Shown: positions 1-6,418 of the stretch, in pieces
Position numbering within the stretch: the stretch's first letter is position 1
How the letters are laid out: each line of letters starts with the position of its first letter
Program-made: the position numbers and the translations under genes
The notes under the pieces: generated by a model
Databases searched by the model: none
The model's input: the letters and a program-made list of their open reading frames with translations, nothing else
What the model was told of the DNA's origin: nothing
Assembly: GCA_002316215.1 (NCBI GenBank)
Contig: DCDB01000001.1
Span: 1-8,068, forward strand
DNA from: Lachnospiraceae bacterium UBA1066
Lineage (GTDB): Bacteria > Bacillota > Clostridia > Lachnospirales > Lachnospiraceae
Reading direction: 5' to 3'
DNA: 8,068 nt

Positions 1-291
1 CTCTTCCTTCAGTACTCCGGCTCCGACAGTTGGGCGATAACCGGTCTGTTCAAATACGGTCTTCGAGCATTCGCTCCCTTCTACTCCTAAAAGACGGCAA
101 AGATCCTTATCACTTGCGCCATAAACCAATGTGCCGATTTTTGCCCAGACTAATGCGCCGCTGCACATGTGACAGGGCCCGCAGCTGGAATACTTGGCAT
201 ATTCGCTCAGATCCGTGATATGTGTCTCAGCACAGAAGCAGCGGATGAGGCCGGCTTCAGCATGGAAATATTCCAATGCTCTGATATCCAT
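1..291 (-). CDS. Nucleoside / tRNA-adenosine deaminase family, N-terminally truncated and cut by the window edge
   Basis: Seen: the minus strand from ATG at 291 reads openly for 97 codons to the window edge. It carries the zinc-deaminase signature: HAE at residues 10-12 (zinc His and catalytic Glu), then a PCxxC motif with Cys40 and Cys43, followed by SGALVWAKIG and LVYGAS. Known: in TadA, guanine and cytosine deaminases HAE normally lies some 50-60 residues from the N-terminus, after a beta-hairpin that helps form the active site. Here only nine residues precede it. The frame upstream stays open to a stop at 409-411, but it offers no ATG or GTG (only a TTG at 297) and its translation does not resemble a deaminase. 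The residue before the PC is Gly instead of the common Glu. I see no convincing ribosome binding site. It is probably a decayed remnant, although a short active form cannot be excluded. The enzyme class is fairly sure; the substrate (tRNA adenosine, guanine or cytosine) is unknown. Confidence 0.65.
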   Translation of the reverse strand, partial: MDIRALEYFHAEAGLIRCFCAETHITDLSEYAKYSSCGPCHMCSGALVWAKIGTLVYGASDKDLCRLLGVEGSECSKTVFEQTGYRPTVGAGVLKEE

Positions 292-464
292 TTTCAATCT
301 CAGTACTTCAAATATATTGCTATGTACTAATTGTATTCTACGACATGCTATAAAACAACCTGCATAACAAAAAAAGCTGCAGGCATACGAGCTAAAACGG
401 CAGACTGCTTACATGCCGGGGAAGCACCCCTCTTCTATTCCGGTAACCGCTCCGTGTAAACCGC

Positions 465-496
465 GCAAACAGGCGCCTGTTGCATTTTTGCTGCAA
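465..496 (+). promoter_or_regulatory. Palindrome with following T-run and competing stem (possible attenuator or operator)
   Basis: Positions 468-481 form a perfect 14-bp palindrome (AACAGGCGCCTGTT). A further GC pair outside it can pair if one A bulges out. It is followed at once by ATTTTTG. A second inverted repeat, TTGCA at 480-484 with TGCAA at 492-496, shares bases 480-481 with the palindrome, so the two stems cannot form together. That arrangement is compatible with a leader attenuator. A dimeric-regulator operator is an equally good explanation of the palindrome. The stem is short for a strong intrinsic terminator. No experimental or family evidence supports either role. Confidence 0.3.
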
Positions 497-516
497 AATT
501 GCTTCCTTTCTGCGGG

Positions 517-544
517 AGTTTTCAAATTGTTTGTCGGCTATACT
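517..544 (+). promoter_or_regulatory. Candidate promoter of the M13 peptidase/redox/two-component operon
   Basis: A TATACT box at 539-544 matches the -10 consensus at five of six bases and lies 66 bp before the ATG at 610. The -35 side is poor: AGTTTT at 517-522 with a 16-bp spacer is the best fit. A response-regulator-dependent promoter with a weak -35 would look like this, but that is inference. Confidence 0.3.
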
Positions 545-593
545 CAGCATAGAAACAATCCTTTGAGCAAGCATTTTACAAAATGATTCTACA

Positions 594-601
594 AAAAGGA
601 G
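594..601 (+). promoter_or_regulatory. Ribosome binding site that fixes the M13 peptidase start
   Basis: AAAAGGAG lies 8 nt before the ATG at 610. An in-frame ATG at 583 would place this site inside the gene and has no ribosome binding site of its own, so 610 is preferred. It also gives a clean lipoprotein signal peptide. Confidence 0.7.
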
Positions 602-609
602 AATGCTCT

Positions 610-2742
610 ATGAAACCAATGAAAAAAGGACCCGGACAATATACAGGAAAGATCACTCTGACCTCCTGCATGGCCATTCTGCTGACGGCAGCGCTTCTGC
701 TCAGCGGCTGCGGAGTGCAAATGGAAAAGAAGCAAAGCACTTCAGCAAGTCTAAAGGACGATTATTACGCCGCCGTCAATGCGGAAGTCCTAAACTCCCA
801 CAAGGCTGCGGGAGAGAACGGCAGTTGGAACTGGTTCTGGGATCTGACGGACAAGGCAAAAAAAGAACAGGAGGACATTGTAAAGACCGCCGCAGAAAAT
901 GTCTCAAAGAATGGGGAAGCAATAAAAGCAGCGGACAGTTCATCCTACCGGATTGGAGAACTCTACCTTATGGCATCCGATCAGACTGCGCGTGACAAAT
1001 CCGGCGTTGTGGATTTAAACACACTTATGAAACCGGTGATGGATGCGAAAAACGTTCAGGATATGATGGACGCACTCGCAGTTCTTCAATATCAGTATGG
1101 ATTTAATTCGCTGCTCAACACCGATGTTTATATCCCGGATGATGACCCGGGCACCAATGCAGTGCGTATCACAGCACTGAATTACATCCTGCTTGCGGAT
1201 GATTTCGTCTCTTCAGACGAAGAAGACGGCAGCAAATCTCTTTTTACAGGCGATTTGCTGAAGTTGATGAAAGCTGCGGGCCAAAACGTGAGCAGCAAAG
1301 ATATGGAGGACATCTACCAGTTTTTGAAGACGGCGGCTGCTGCCAGTAACGCCGGGAAAAAAGCGATCGTTCAAAATACAGACAGTACCAAGACGGAAAC
1401 TTCTTCATCCGCACAGAACGCCGCTGTAAAGAAGCCTTCAGATCTGTCGATTGAAAAAGCGATGTCCATCTCAGATTTGACAAAGCACTATTCCAATATC
1501 AATCTGTCCGAGGTACTGGGCCGAATCTTCAAAACACCACCGCTTACTGTTCGCATAGAAGACGACGGAAATCTGGACACTGTTAATTCATATCTCACCG
1601 ACCAGAACCTGCAGATGCTGAAAAACTACGCTTACCTGGTAAATCTCACAAAATTCGCGCCGTATCTCTCCACGGAGATTTCAGACGCCTATCAGGTAAT
1701 ACAGAAAAATCATTTCGGCGACGAAGACTCCGAGGACTCCGAGAACACGAAAGAATCCGGCTCAAAGAAGGCAGCCAGCTTAGAAAAGCAGGTCTACAGT
1801 CTGTTGAATTGGGACACAGCCAAGATTTATTGCAGCCAAAACTTTGACGAAGCAAAAAAAGCAGGCGTTGAAAAATTGGTAAATGAAATTCTCGCCCAGT
1901 ATAAGACGATGCTGCAGAAAGAGGATTGGCTTACCGAAAGCACACGCTCCAAAGCAATTGAAAAGCTGGAAAAACTCAAGCTGCGGATTGGCGCACCGGA
2001 TGATCTTGTGCGGTATCTCTCCTCCTGGACGCCGGACAAAAGCAAGAGCTATTTTGGGAATGTACTTGCTATTGCCAGCGAGGCAAGCATAAAAAAATAC
2101 GACAGCGCCGGTAAGAAGGCTGACCGAACAGTATGGCAGGTGCTCCCGCAGGATTGCAATCCCTGCTATTATCCCACAGACAATTCCATCAATATCCCCG
2201 TGGCCGTGATGTTTGAACCGTACTTCTCCGTGGAGCAGACGGAGGAACAGAATCTGGGTGCGCTGGGCACCATCATCGGGCACGAAATCACACACGCTTT
2301 TGACGATCTGGGACATCTCTATGACGCCAATGGAGATTATCGGAACTGGTGGACGAAAGCCGACGAGACGGCATTCGGGCAACGGGCGCAAGCTATCGTC
2401 GCCTACTATTCCGCCTACAAGACGCCAGGCGCGATGCAGCAGGACGGTACGTATACTTTGGGCGAAAATATCGCTGACCTCGGTGCGATGCACTGCTTGA
2501 CCGAAATCGTCAAAAGCCAGCACCTTTCTGCCGACCGATTTTTCCGGGCCTACGCAAATTCCTGGGCCAGCGTTACCAACTCCATGACGGATGCGCTGGT
2601 TTCCGGCATGGATGAACACGCATCCGACAAGGTGCGGGTAAATGCGGTACTGGCTTCCAATTCACTTTTCTATGAAACCTATCAGATCACAAGCGCCAAC
2701 GGGATGTATCTGGCTCCGAAAACCCGCGTAGCGCTTTGGTAA
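610..2742 (+). CDS. M13 family (neprilysin/PepO-like) zinc metallopeptidase, surface lipoprotein
   Basis: The product is 710 aa and probably cleaves oligopeptides outside the membrane. Seen: a Lys-rich N-terminus and hydrophobic core lead to the lipobox LSGC, with the lipidated Cys at 34. The helical M13 N-terminal domain covers roughly residues 45-470. The catalytic domain follows, with an N-P-x-Y-Y-P-T-D-N-S substrate-strand motif near 517-526, the zinc site HEITH (His558, Glu559, His562) and GENIAD with the third ligand Glu619 and Asp623. The C-terminus has RVNAVL and a terminal Trp, as in neprilysin and PepO. All catalytic residues are present. The usual LGG after GENIAD is LGA here. Two low-complexity linkers lie near 242-278 (Ala/Thr/Ser) and 370-391 (acidic). 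Length is normal for the family. It is the first gene of a six-gene array; the next gene starts 24 bp downstream. The substrate is unknown. The family assignment is very secure. Confidence 0.95.
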   Translation: MKPMKKGPGQYTGKITLTSCMAILLTAALLLSGCGVQMEKKQSTSASLKDDYYAAVNAEVLNSHKAAGENGSWNWFWDLTDKAKKEQEDIVKTAAENVSKNGEAIKAADSSSYRIGELYLMASDQTARDKSGVVDLNTLMKPVMDAKNVQDMMDALAVLQYQYGFNSLLNTDVYIPDDDPGTNAVRITALNYILLADDFVSSDEEDGSKSLFTGDLLKLMKAAGQNVSSKDMEDIYQFLKTAAAASNAGKKAIVQNTDSTKTETSSSAQNAAVKKPSDLSIEKAMSISDLTKHYSNINLSEVLGRIFKTPPLTVRIEDDGNLDTVNSYLTDQNLQMLKNYAYLVNLTKFAPYLSTEISDAYQVIQKNHFGDEDSEDSENTKESGSKKAASLEKQVYSLLNWDTAKIYCSQNFDEAKKAGVEKLVNEILAQYKTMLQKEDWLTESTRSKAIEKLEKLKLRIGAPDDLVRYLSSWTPDKSKSYFGNVLAIASEASIKKYDSAGKKADRTVWQVLPQDCNPCYYPTDNSINIPVAVMFEPYFSVEQTEEQNLGALGTIIGHEITHAFDDLGHLYDANGDYRNWWTKADETAFGQRAQAIVAYYSAYKTPGAMQQDGTYTLGENIADLGAMHCLTEIVKSQHLSADRFFRAYANSWASVTNSMTDALVSGMDEHASDKVRVNAVLASNSLFYETYQITSANGMYLAPKTRVALW

Positions 2743-2766
2743 AAAAAAAGAAAGAAGGTGTTTTCT

Positions 2767-3378
2767 ATGAAACGTATTAAAATAATCGCCCTTGCCCTGA
2801 GTACTATAATCGCATTCTCTATGTTGACCGGCTGCGGTGCAAAAAGCGAGACTTCCGCCCGGGACGGTTCTGCCGCCGCGACACAGTCCCAGTCACAGAA
2901 CGGTTCCTCCGCCTCCAGTTCCGGAAATCTGAAAACATTCAAGGCAGACACCCTCGCAGGCGACAGCTTTACTCAGGATAACTTTGCAAAAAAGGATATC
3001 ACCGTCATCAATTTCTGGTCACTGGAGTGCGGGCCGTGTGTAGATGAGCTCCCCGGTATTGCAAAATTTTCCAAGACCCTGCCGGATAATGTTCAGCTCA
3101 TCACCGTCAATCTGGACGGCGATGACAAGGCGACGGAAAGTGCGGTCAGGGAAGAGCTGAAAAAAGCCGGATTCGACGGCACTACGCTGATCGGCGGTGA
3201 CGGCGACTTGAAAACATTTGTCAGCAAAATTCAGTATACGCCGACTACTATTCTGGTAGATAAAGATGGAAACACGCTTGGCGATGGGATCGTCGGAAGT
3301 CCCAGTGATTTGGCCAAGGCGTATACGGACGCAATTAACAGTGCGCTGAAATCCATAGGAAAGGCGGAACTCAAATGA
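2767..3378 (+). CDS. TlpA/ResA-like thioredoxin-fold lipoprotein (thiol-disulfide oxidoreductase)
   Basis: The product is 203 aa and is predicted to be anchored outside the membrane, exchanging thiols and disulfides with an envelope partner. Seen: signal peptide with lipobox LTGC (lipid Cys23), a Ser/Gln/Ala-rich tether to about residue 53, then a TlpA/AhpC-TSA fold. Its active site is CGPC (Cys88, Cys91) in the context NFWSLECGPC, and the cis-Pro loop is YTPT (Pro159). The aromatic residue usually found just before the first Cys (WCxPC) is Glu87 here. The ATG at 2767 is chosen because AAGAAGGTG (2752-2760) is a well-placed ribosome binding site; the GTG at 2758 is part of it. Its stop overlaps the start of the CXXC microprotein by 4 nt. 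Family known: ResA/TlpA proteins need an electron donor, usually CcdA. No CcdA is present here, so the downstream microprotein and polyferredoxin are the candidate donors (inference). Confidence 0.93.
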   Translation: MKRIKIIALALSTIIAFSMLTGCGAKSETSARDGSAAATQSQSQNGSSASSSGNLKTFKADTLAGDSFTQDNFAKKDITVINFWSLECGPCVDELPGIAKFSKTLPDNVQLITVNLDGDDKATESAVREELKKAGFDGTTLIGGDGDLKTFVSKIQYTPTTILVDKDGNTLGDGIVGSPSDLAKAYTDAINSALKSIGKAELK

Positions 3379-3524
3379 CGAGGTTAAAAACGGTGTTCCT
3401 TGCCCGTTACGGCTTTCTGGTGACGGCCATCATACTGATTGTCATTGGTCTTGCTCGAAACGAGCAGCAAGAAGTATTACATAAGGCGGTGAGAATATGT
3501 CTGGAATGCATCGGAATCGGTTGA
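3375..3524 (+). CDS. CD1871A family CXXC motif-containing membrane microprotein
   Basis: This is a 49-aa ORF, starting at an ATG that overlaps the upstream TGA as ATGA and ending 28 nt inside the polyferredoxin gene. Seen: a basic N-terminus (Arg3, Lys5, Arg11), one hydrophobic helix at about residues 13-27, a short hydrophilic stretch, then the ending ICLECIGIG with CXXC at Cys42 and Cys45. Length, the single helix and the C-terminal ICLECIGIG match the CD1871A family of CXXC proteins. From the positive-inside rule, the CXXC should lie outside the membrane, on the same side as the TlpA-like lipoprotein. Overlaps on both sides point to translational coupling. A role as a thiol relay or assembly factor for its neighbours is inference. 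No biochemical function is known to me. Confidence 0.85.
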   Translation: MTRLKTVFLARYGFLVTAIILIVIGLARNEQQEVLHKAVRICLECIGIG

Positions 3525-4411
3525 AACACGGCGGCTTGTCTTTACAGCGCGCGATACAGCTGTTATCCGCCGCACTGCTCAACGGCTATATTGTTGGATT
3601 TCAAAAAGGAAAGATATTTACGGGCGGATTCAAAACGGTCTGTGTGCCGGTTCTGAACTGCTACTCCTGCCCAGGTGCGCTCGGAGCCTGTCCCATCGGT
3701 TCATTACAGGCGACGCTTGGTGTAAAACATCACTTTCCGTTCTATGTGCTGGGACTGATGACGCTTTTCGGTGTGCTGCTGGGCCGACTCGTCTGCGGGC
3801 TTCTTTGCCCCTTTGGGCTGGTACAGGATCTTCTTTATAAAATTCTGTTTCACAAGCGCAATGTGCCAAAGAAGATTGACAGACCGGCGAGGTATCTAAA
3901 GTATTGTGTCCTGTTTGTTCTGGTAATCCTGCTGCCCGCCTTTGCAGCATCCGAAAGCGGAATCACGCCGCCGTACTTCTGCAAGTACCTCTGCCCTGCG
4001 GGCACACTGGAAGGCGGAATTCCTCACGTGCTTTTGAATCCGCAGCTGCGCAAAACAGCCGGTGTGTTATTCGACTGGAAGCTTTTGATACTTTTTTTCA
4101 TTGTGCTGGCCTCCACCATTATCCCCCGTCCATTTTGCCGCTATCTGTGCCCGCTTGGGGCGTTCTATTCCCTGTTCAATCGCTTCAGCTTTTTCCAGAT
4201 GCATGTGGACAAAGACAAATGCATCGGCTGCAGGGCCTGCGAGCGTGCTTGCCCCATGGTGGTCGAGGTAACGAAGAACTGCAACAGCGCCGAATGCATC
4301 CGCTGCGGAAAGTGCAAGACCGTTTGCCCAACAAACGCCATCTCCTGGAACTTTACAGGGAAGGTTCCGGCTTCGGAGCCGAAAGCAATAGAAACTGCAG
4401 ACAAGGCGTGA
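3497..4411 (+). CDS. NapH-like membrane polyferredoxin (4Fe-4S binding protein)
   Basis: The product is 304 aa and is likely a membrane electron carrier. Seen: hydrophobic segments near residues 17-34, 81-103, 133-152 and 194-210. Conserved Cys-rich turns are C49, C55, C58 and C65 (the last in ACPIG), then LVCGLLCPFG (C100, C104), CKYLCPAG (C162, C166) and CRYLCPLGAFY (C214, C218). A C-terminal ferredoxin domain has two classical clusters: C242-C245-C248-C252 and C267-C270-C273-C277. Family known: NapH/CcoG-type proteins carry electrons between quinol or cytoplasmic donors and other redox proteins. The CxxxCP turns are typical of this group. A GGCGGTGAG ribosome binding site at 3485-3493 supports the ATG at 3497; Met4 at 3506 is a weaker alternative. 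The 28-nt overlap with the microprotein, and a TlpA-like gene just before it, suggest that the three proteins form one redox unit (inference). The physiological donor cannot be told from sequence. Confidence 0.93.
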   Translation: MSGMHRNRLKHGGLSLQRAIQLLSAALLNGYIVGFQKGKIFTGGFKTVCVPVLNCYSCPGALGACPIGSLQATLGVKHHFPFYVLGLMTLFGVLLGRLVCGLLCPFGLVQDLLYKILFHKRNVPKKIDRPARYLKYCVLFVLVILLPAFAASESGITPPYFCKYLCPAGTLEGGIPHVLLNPQLRKTAGVLFDWKLLILFFIVLASTIIPRPFCRYLCPLGAFYSLFNRFSFFQMHVDKDKCIGCRACERACPMVVEVTKNCNSAECIRCGKCKTVCPTNAISWNFTGKVPASEPKAIETADKA

Positions 4412-4451
4412 TAAAATAAAGTCGAATTCAAGTGTGCAGGGGGTGCGGCAG

Positions 4452-5156
4452 ATGGCGCTGATCTATTATGCAGATGACGAAAAAGAAGTCCGGGACATTG
4501 TAACTGTCTTTTTAAGAAGCGATGGCAACGACGTCGAAGCTTTTCCTACGGGCGATCTGCTGCTGGCGGCTTTTCTCCGCGCTCCCTGCGATCTGGTATT
4601 GCTGGACATCATGATGCCGGGGACAGACGGCATCGGCATCATGACCAGGCTCCGCGAAATCTCCAAGGTCCCGGTGATCCTGCTGACGGCAAAGGATACG
4701 GACAGTGACTGCTACACAGGCATCACGCTCGGCAGCGACGACTATATCACAAAGCCTTTCAAGCCCATGCTTCTGTCCGCTAAAATTCACGCACTGCTCC
4801 GGCGTGTGCAGCTGGAAAACGACGGAATCACTCGTTCGAATGAGAATGACTTCAGCTGCGGAAATCTCCGCTACACATGGCGTCAGCACGCCTGCACCGT
4901 AAACAGCACGGTTCTTACGCTTACGCCGACAGAACTGAGATATATTACTTTTTTAATGGGTCATTTCGACGAAGCGGTCAGCCGCGATACGCTTCTGGAT
5001 AAAATCTGGGGCATGCGCTGTGAGGTAGAAACCCGGGTCGTGGACGAGACAAACCGGCGGCTTCGAAAGAAACTTACTGCCGCCGGTGCGAACGTCTATG
5101 TGCAGACGGTGTGGGGATATGGATTCAAGTTGACAAAAAAGGCAGGTGCGGTATGA
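4452..5156 (+). CDS. OmpR/PhoB-family response regulator
   Basis: The product is a 234-aa cytoplasmic DNA-binding regulator. Seen: an N-terminal receiver domain with acidic pair Asp8/Asp9, phospho-acceptor Asp52 in LLDIMMPG, Thr79 and Lys101 (TKPF). A C-terminal winged helix follows, with LTPTELRYI, a RVVDETNRRLRKKL recognition helix and the terminal WGYGFKL hairpin. All phosphorylation residues are intact. The ATG at 4452 is preferred: AGGGGG (4438-4443) lies 8 nt upstream, and the protein then begins directly with the first beta strand. The GTG at 4434 would add six residues without need. It starts 40 bp after the polyferredoxin and overlaps the kinase by 4 nt. It probably controls this operon, but no direct-repeat binding site could be assigned with confidence. 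Confidence 0.95.
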   Translation: MALIYYADDEKEVRDIVTVFLRSDGNDVEAFPTGDLLLAAFLRAPCDLVLLDIMMPGTDGIGIMTRLREISKVPVILLTAKDTDSDCYTGITLGSDDYITKPFKPMLLSAKIHALLRRVQLENDGITRSNENDFSCGNLRYTWRQHACTVNSTVLTLTPTELRYITFLMGHFDEAVSRDTLLDKIWGMRCEVETRVVDETNRRLRKKLTAAGANVYVQTVWGYGFKLTKKAGAV

Positions 5157-6346
5157 AAAAGGCAGCTTCCAGCCAGAAAATACTCCGATGTCTCACATTA
5201 TTCTCCATCCTGATCGGTCTGATCCTGATTGGACTGTTCTATGGCCTGGAAATGCAGCATATCCATACGCAGGCCTCCGTCGCCTTGAAAAACAAAATTT
5301 TCAACAATGAAAACGAAAAAGGCGAGCTGCTTCCGGCCCTCAGCTACGTCTATACCGGACAGCGCAATGAGACCGATATGCTGTTTGCGGTAGAAGCTGC
5401 CATGATTGATGACTATCAGGCCAACAAAAACTCCATTGCCTACAACAGTATCCGTCGTTTTCAATATAAAAATGAAGAAGTATACTACATGCCGCTCAGC
5501 GCCGGGATTGCGGGAGAAAAAATCTCCGCTGAGGATGGTATTCTGCTCCTATACGCCGATGTCAGCTTTTCAGTAAATCTGGTCAGACGGACAACCTGGC
5601 TTCTTCTGTTAGCATTGGCGGTTTTATCCGCAGCGCTTATTTTCATGGAGCGAAGGTCGGCAGCGGCACTGGAGCAGCGTGATGCCGAGATGAAGGCATT
5701 TTTCGCCAACGCCTCCCATGAACTAAAAACGCCGCTGATGGCAATCAGCGGCTATGCGGATGGAATCCGGCAGGGAATCGTCAAATCTGACGAGGGACTT
5801 GACGTCATTGTCAAAGAGACCGATCGGATGTCCGACCTGATCGGCAATATTCTGGAGTTAAGCAAGGTAGACAGCGGAGCGATTGTTCCCCTGATGGCTG
5901 AAAATGACATTCGGGAAATTCTTTACGATGCGGCTGGAATAATTTTACCTGCCGCCAAACAACGGGGGATTGCGCTTTCGCTCGATCTGCCCGATCCCAT
6001 TATGTGCTTTTGCGATGAAGGCATGATTTTTTCTGTTGTATCCAATCTTCTGACCAACAGCCTTCGTTATGCACAGAGATGCATTTCGGTGGAAGCCGGA
6101 AGAGGCGTCAACGGACAGGACGTCTGGATTCAAGTTCTGAATGACGGGCCTTCCATCTCAAAAGCGGATGCCGCCCACATCTTCGACCGCTTTTACAAGG
6201 GCGAAAAAGGGCAGAGCGGAATCGGTATGTCCCTTGCAAGCGAATATGTCGCCGCGCATCACGGGCAGATCAGCGTCTCACCCGTGGAAGGCGGCACGCT
6301 GTCTCGGGTTACGCTTCCGAACAGCAGTGCGTTCGGACATGCCTGA
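5153..6346 (+). CDS. Sensor histidine kinase (HisKA/HATPase), partner of the upstream regulator
   Basis: The product is a 397-aa membrane kinase. Seen: transmembrane helix 1 at about residues 12-31, an extracytoplasmic domain of about 115 residues with no recognised fold, transmembrane helix 2 at about 147-165, then almost at once the HisKA H-box with His189 in ASHELKTPL. The HATPase domain shows an N-box (SNLLTNSLRYA, Asn298 and Asn302), a G1 box NDGPSI, an F-box IFDRFYKG and a G2 box SGIGMSLA. No HAMP domain fits between helix 2 and the H-box, only about 20 residues. In G1 the usual second Gly is Ser334. The ATG at 5153 overlaps the regulator's stop (ATGA), so translation is probably coupled. 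A longer reading from 5111 would overlap the regulator by 46 nt and is not needed. The signal is unknown; an envelope thiol, redox or peptide cue would suit the operon (inference). Confidence 0.94.
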   Translation: MKKAASSQKILRCLTLFSILIGLILIGLFYGLEMQHIHTQASVALKNKIFNNENEKGELLPALSYVYTGQRNETDMLFAVEAAMIDDYQANKNSIAYNSIRRFQYKNEEVYYMPLSAGIAGEKISAEDGILLLYADVSFSVNLVRRTTWLLLLALAVLSAALIFMERRSAAALEQRDAEMKAFFANASHELKTPLMAISGYADGIRQGIVKSDEGLDVIVKETDRMSDLIGNILELSKVDSGAIVPLMAENDIREILYDAAGIILPAAKQRGIALSLDLPDPIMCFCDEGMIFSVVSNLLTNSLRYAQRCISVEAGRGVNGQDVWIQVLNDGPSISKADAAHIFDRFYKGEKGQSGIGMSLASEYVAAHHGQISVSPVEGGTLSRVTLPNSSAFGHA

Positions 6347-6418
6347 AGGGACTATCCAACGCAAAAAGAGTTATCCGGCAACTAAATAAAGGACTTTATC
6401 AGGCGGCCAGCCTTCGGG

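Larger units (their letters stand above)
292..609. other. Gene-free region between the deaminase and the M13 peptidase operon
   Basis: No ORF here has a recognisable product. The 60-aa minus-strand reading at 392-574 has no family-like motifs and no good ribosome binding site. The region contains a 14-bp palindrome (468-481) followed by a T-run, a cctgca/tgcagg inverted repeat (359-364 and 378-383), a small GGGG/CCCC hairpin near 417-429, a TATACT box (539-544) and the operon's ribosome binding site at 594-601. It is probably the 5' leader and control region of the operon, plus the upstream side of the decayed deaminase. Confidence 0.55.

Noticed and set aside
235..246. 12-bp match GAAGCAGCGGAT at 235-246 and again at 8029-8040, considered as element ends (direct repeats)
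   Set aside because: The flanks differ at once, the left copy lies inside the deaminase coding sequence, and 12 bp is too short to argue for target duplication or att sites without other support.
583..609. Upstream ATG for the M13 peptidase
   Set aside because: It has no ribosome binding site, would put the good one inside the gene, and would lengthen the signal peptide with a non-typical leader.
1780..2619. 279-aa minus-strand open frame inside the M13 peptidase gene
   Set aside because: It lies antisense to a complete gene with intact motifs, has no recognisable domain, and is best explained as a codon-usage shadow.
3904..4419. 171-aa plus-strand frame overlapping the polyferredoxin
   Set aside because: The Cys/His-rich translation comes from the same DNA as the ferredoxin motifs in another frame; it has no start context or family match.
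6386..6399. ATAAAGGACTTTAT inverted repeat between the kinase and HxlR genes, considered as a bidirectional terminator
   Set aside because: It is only a 5-bp A/T stem with no G/C pairs and no T-run.
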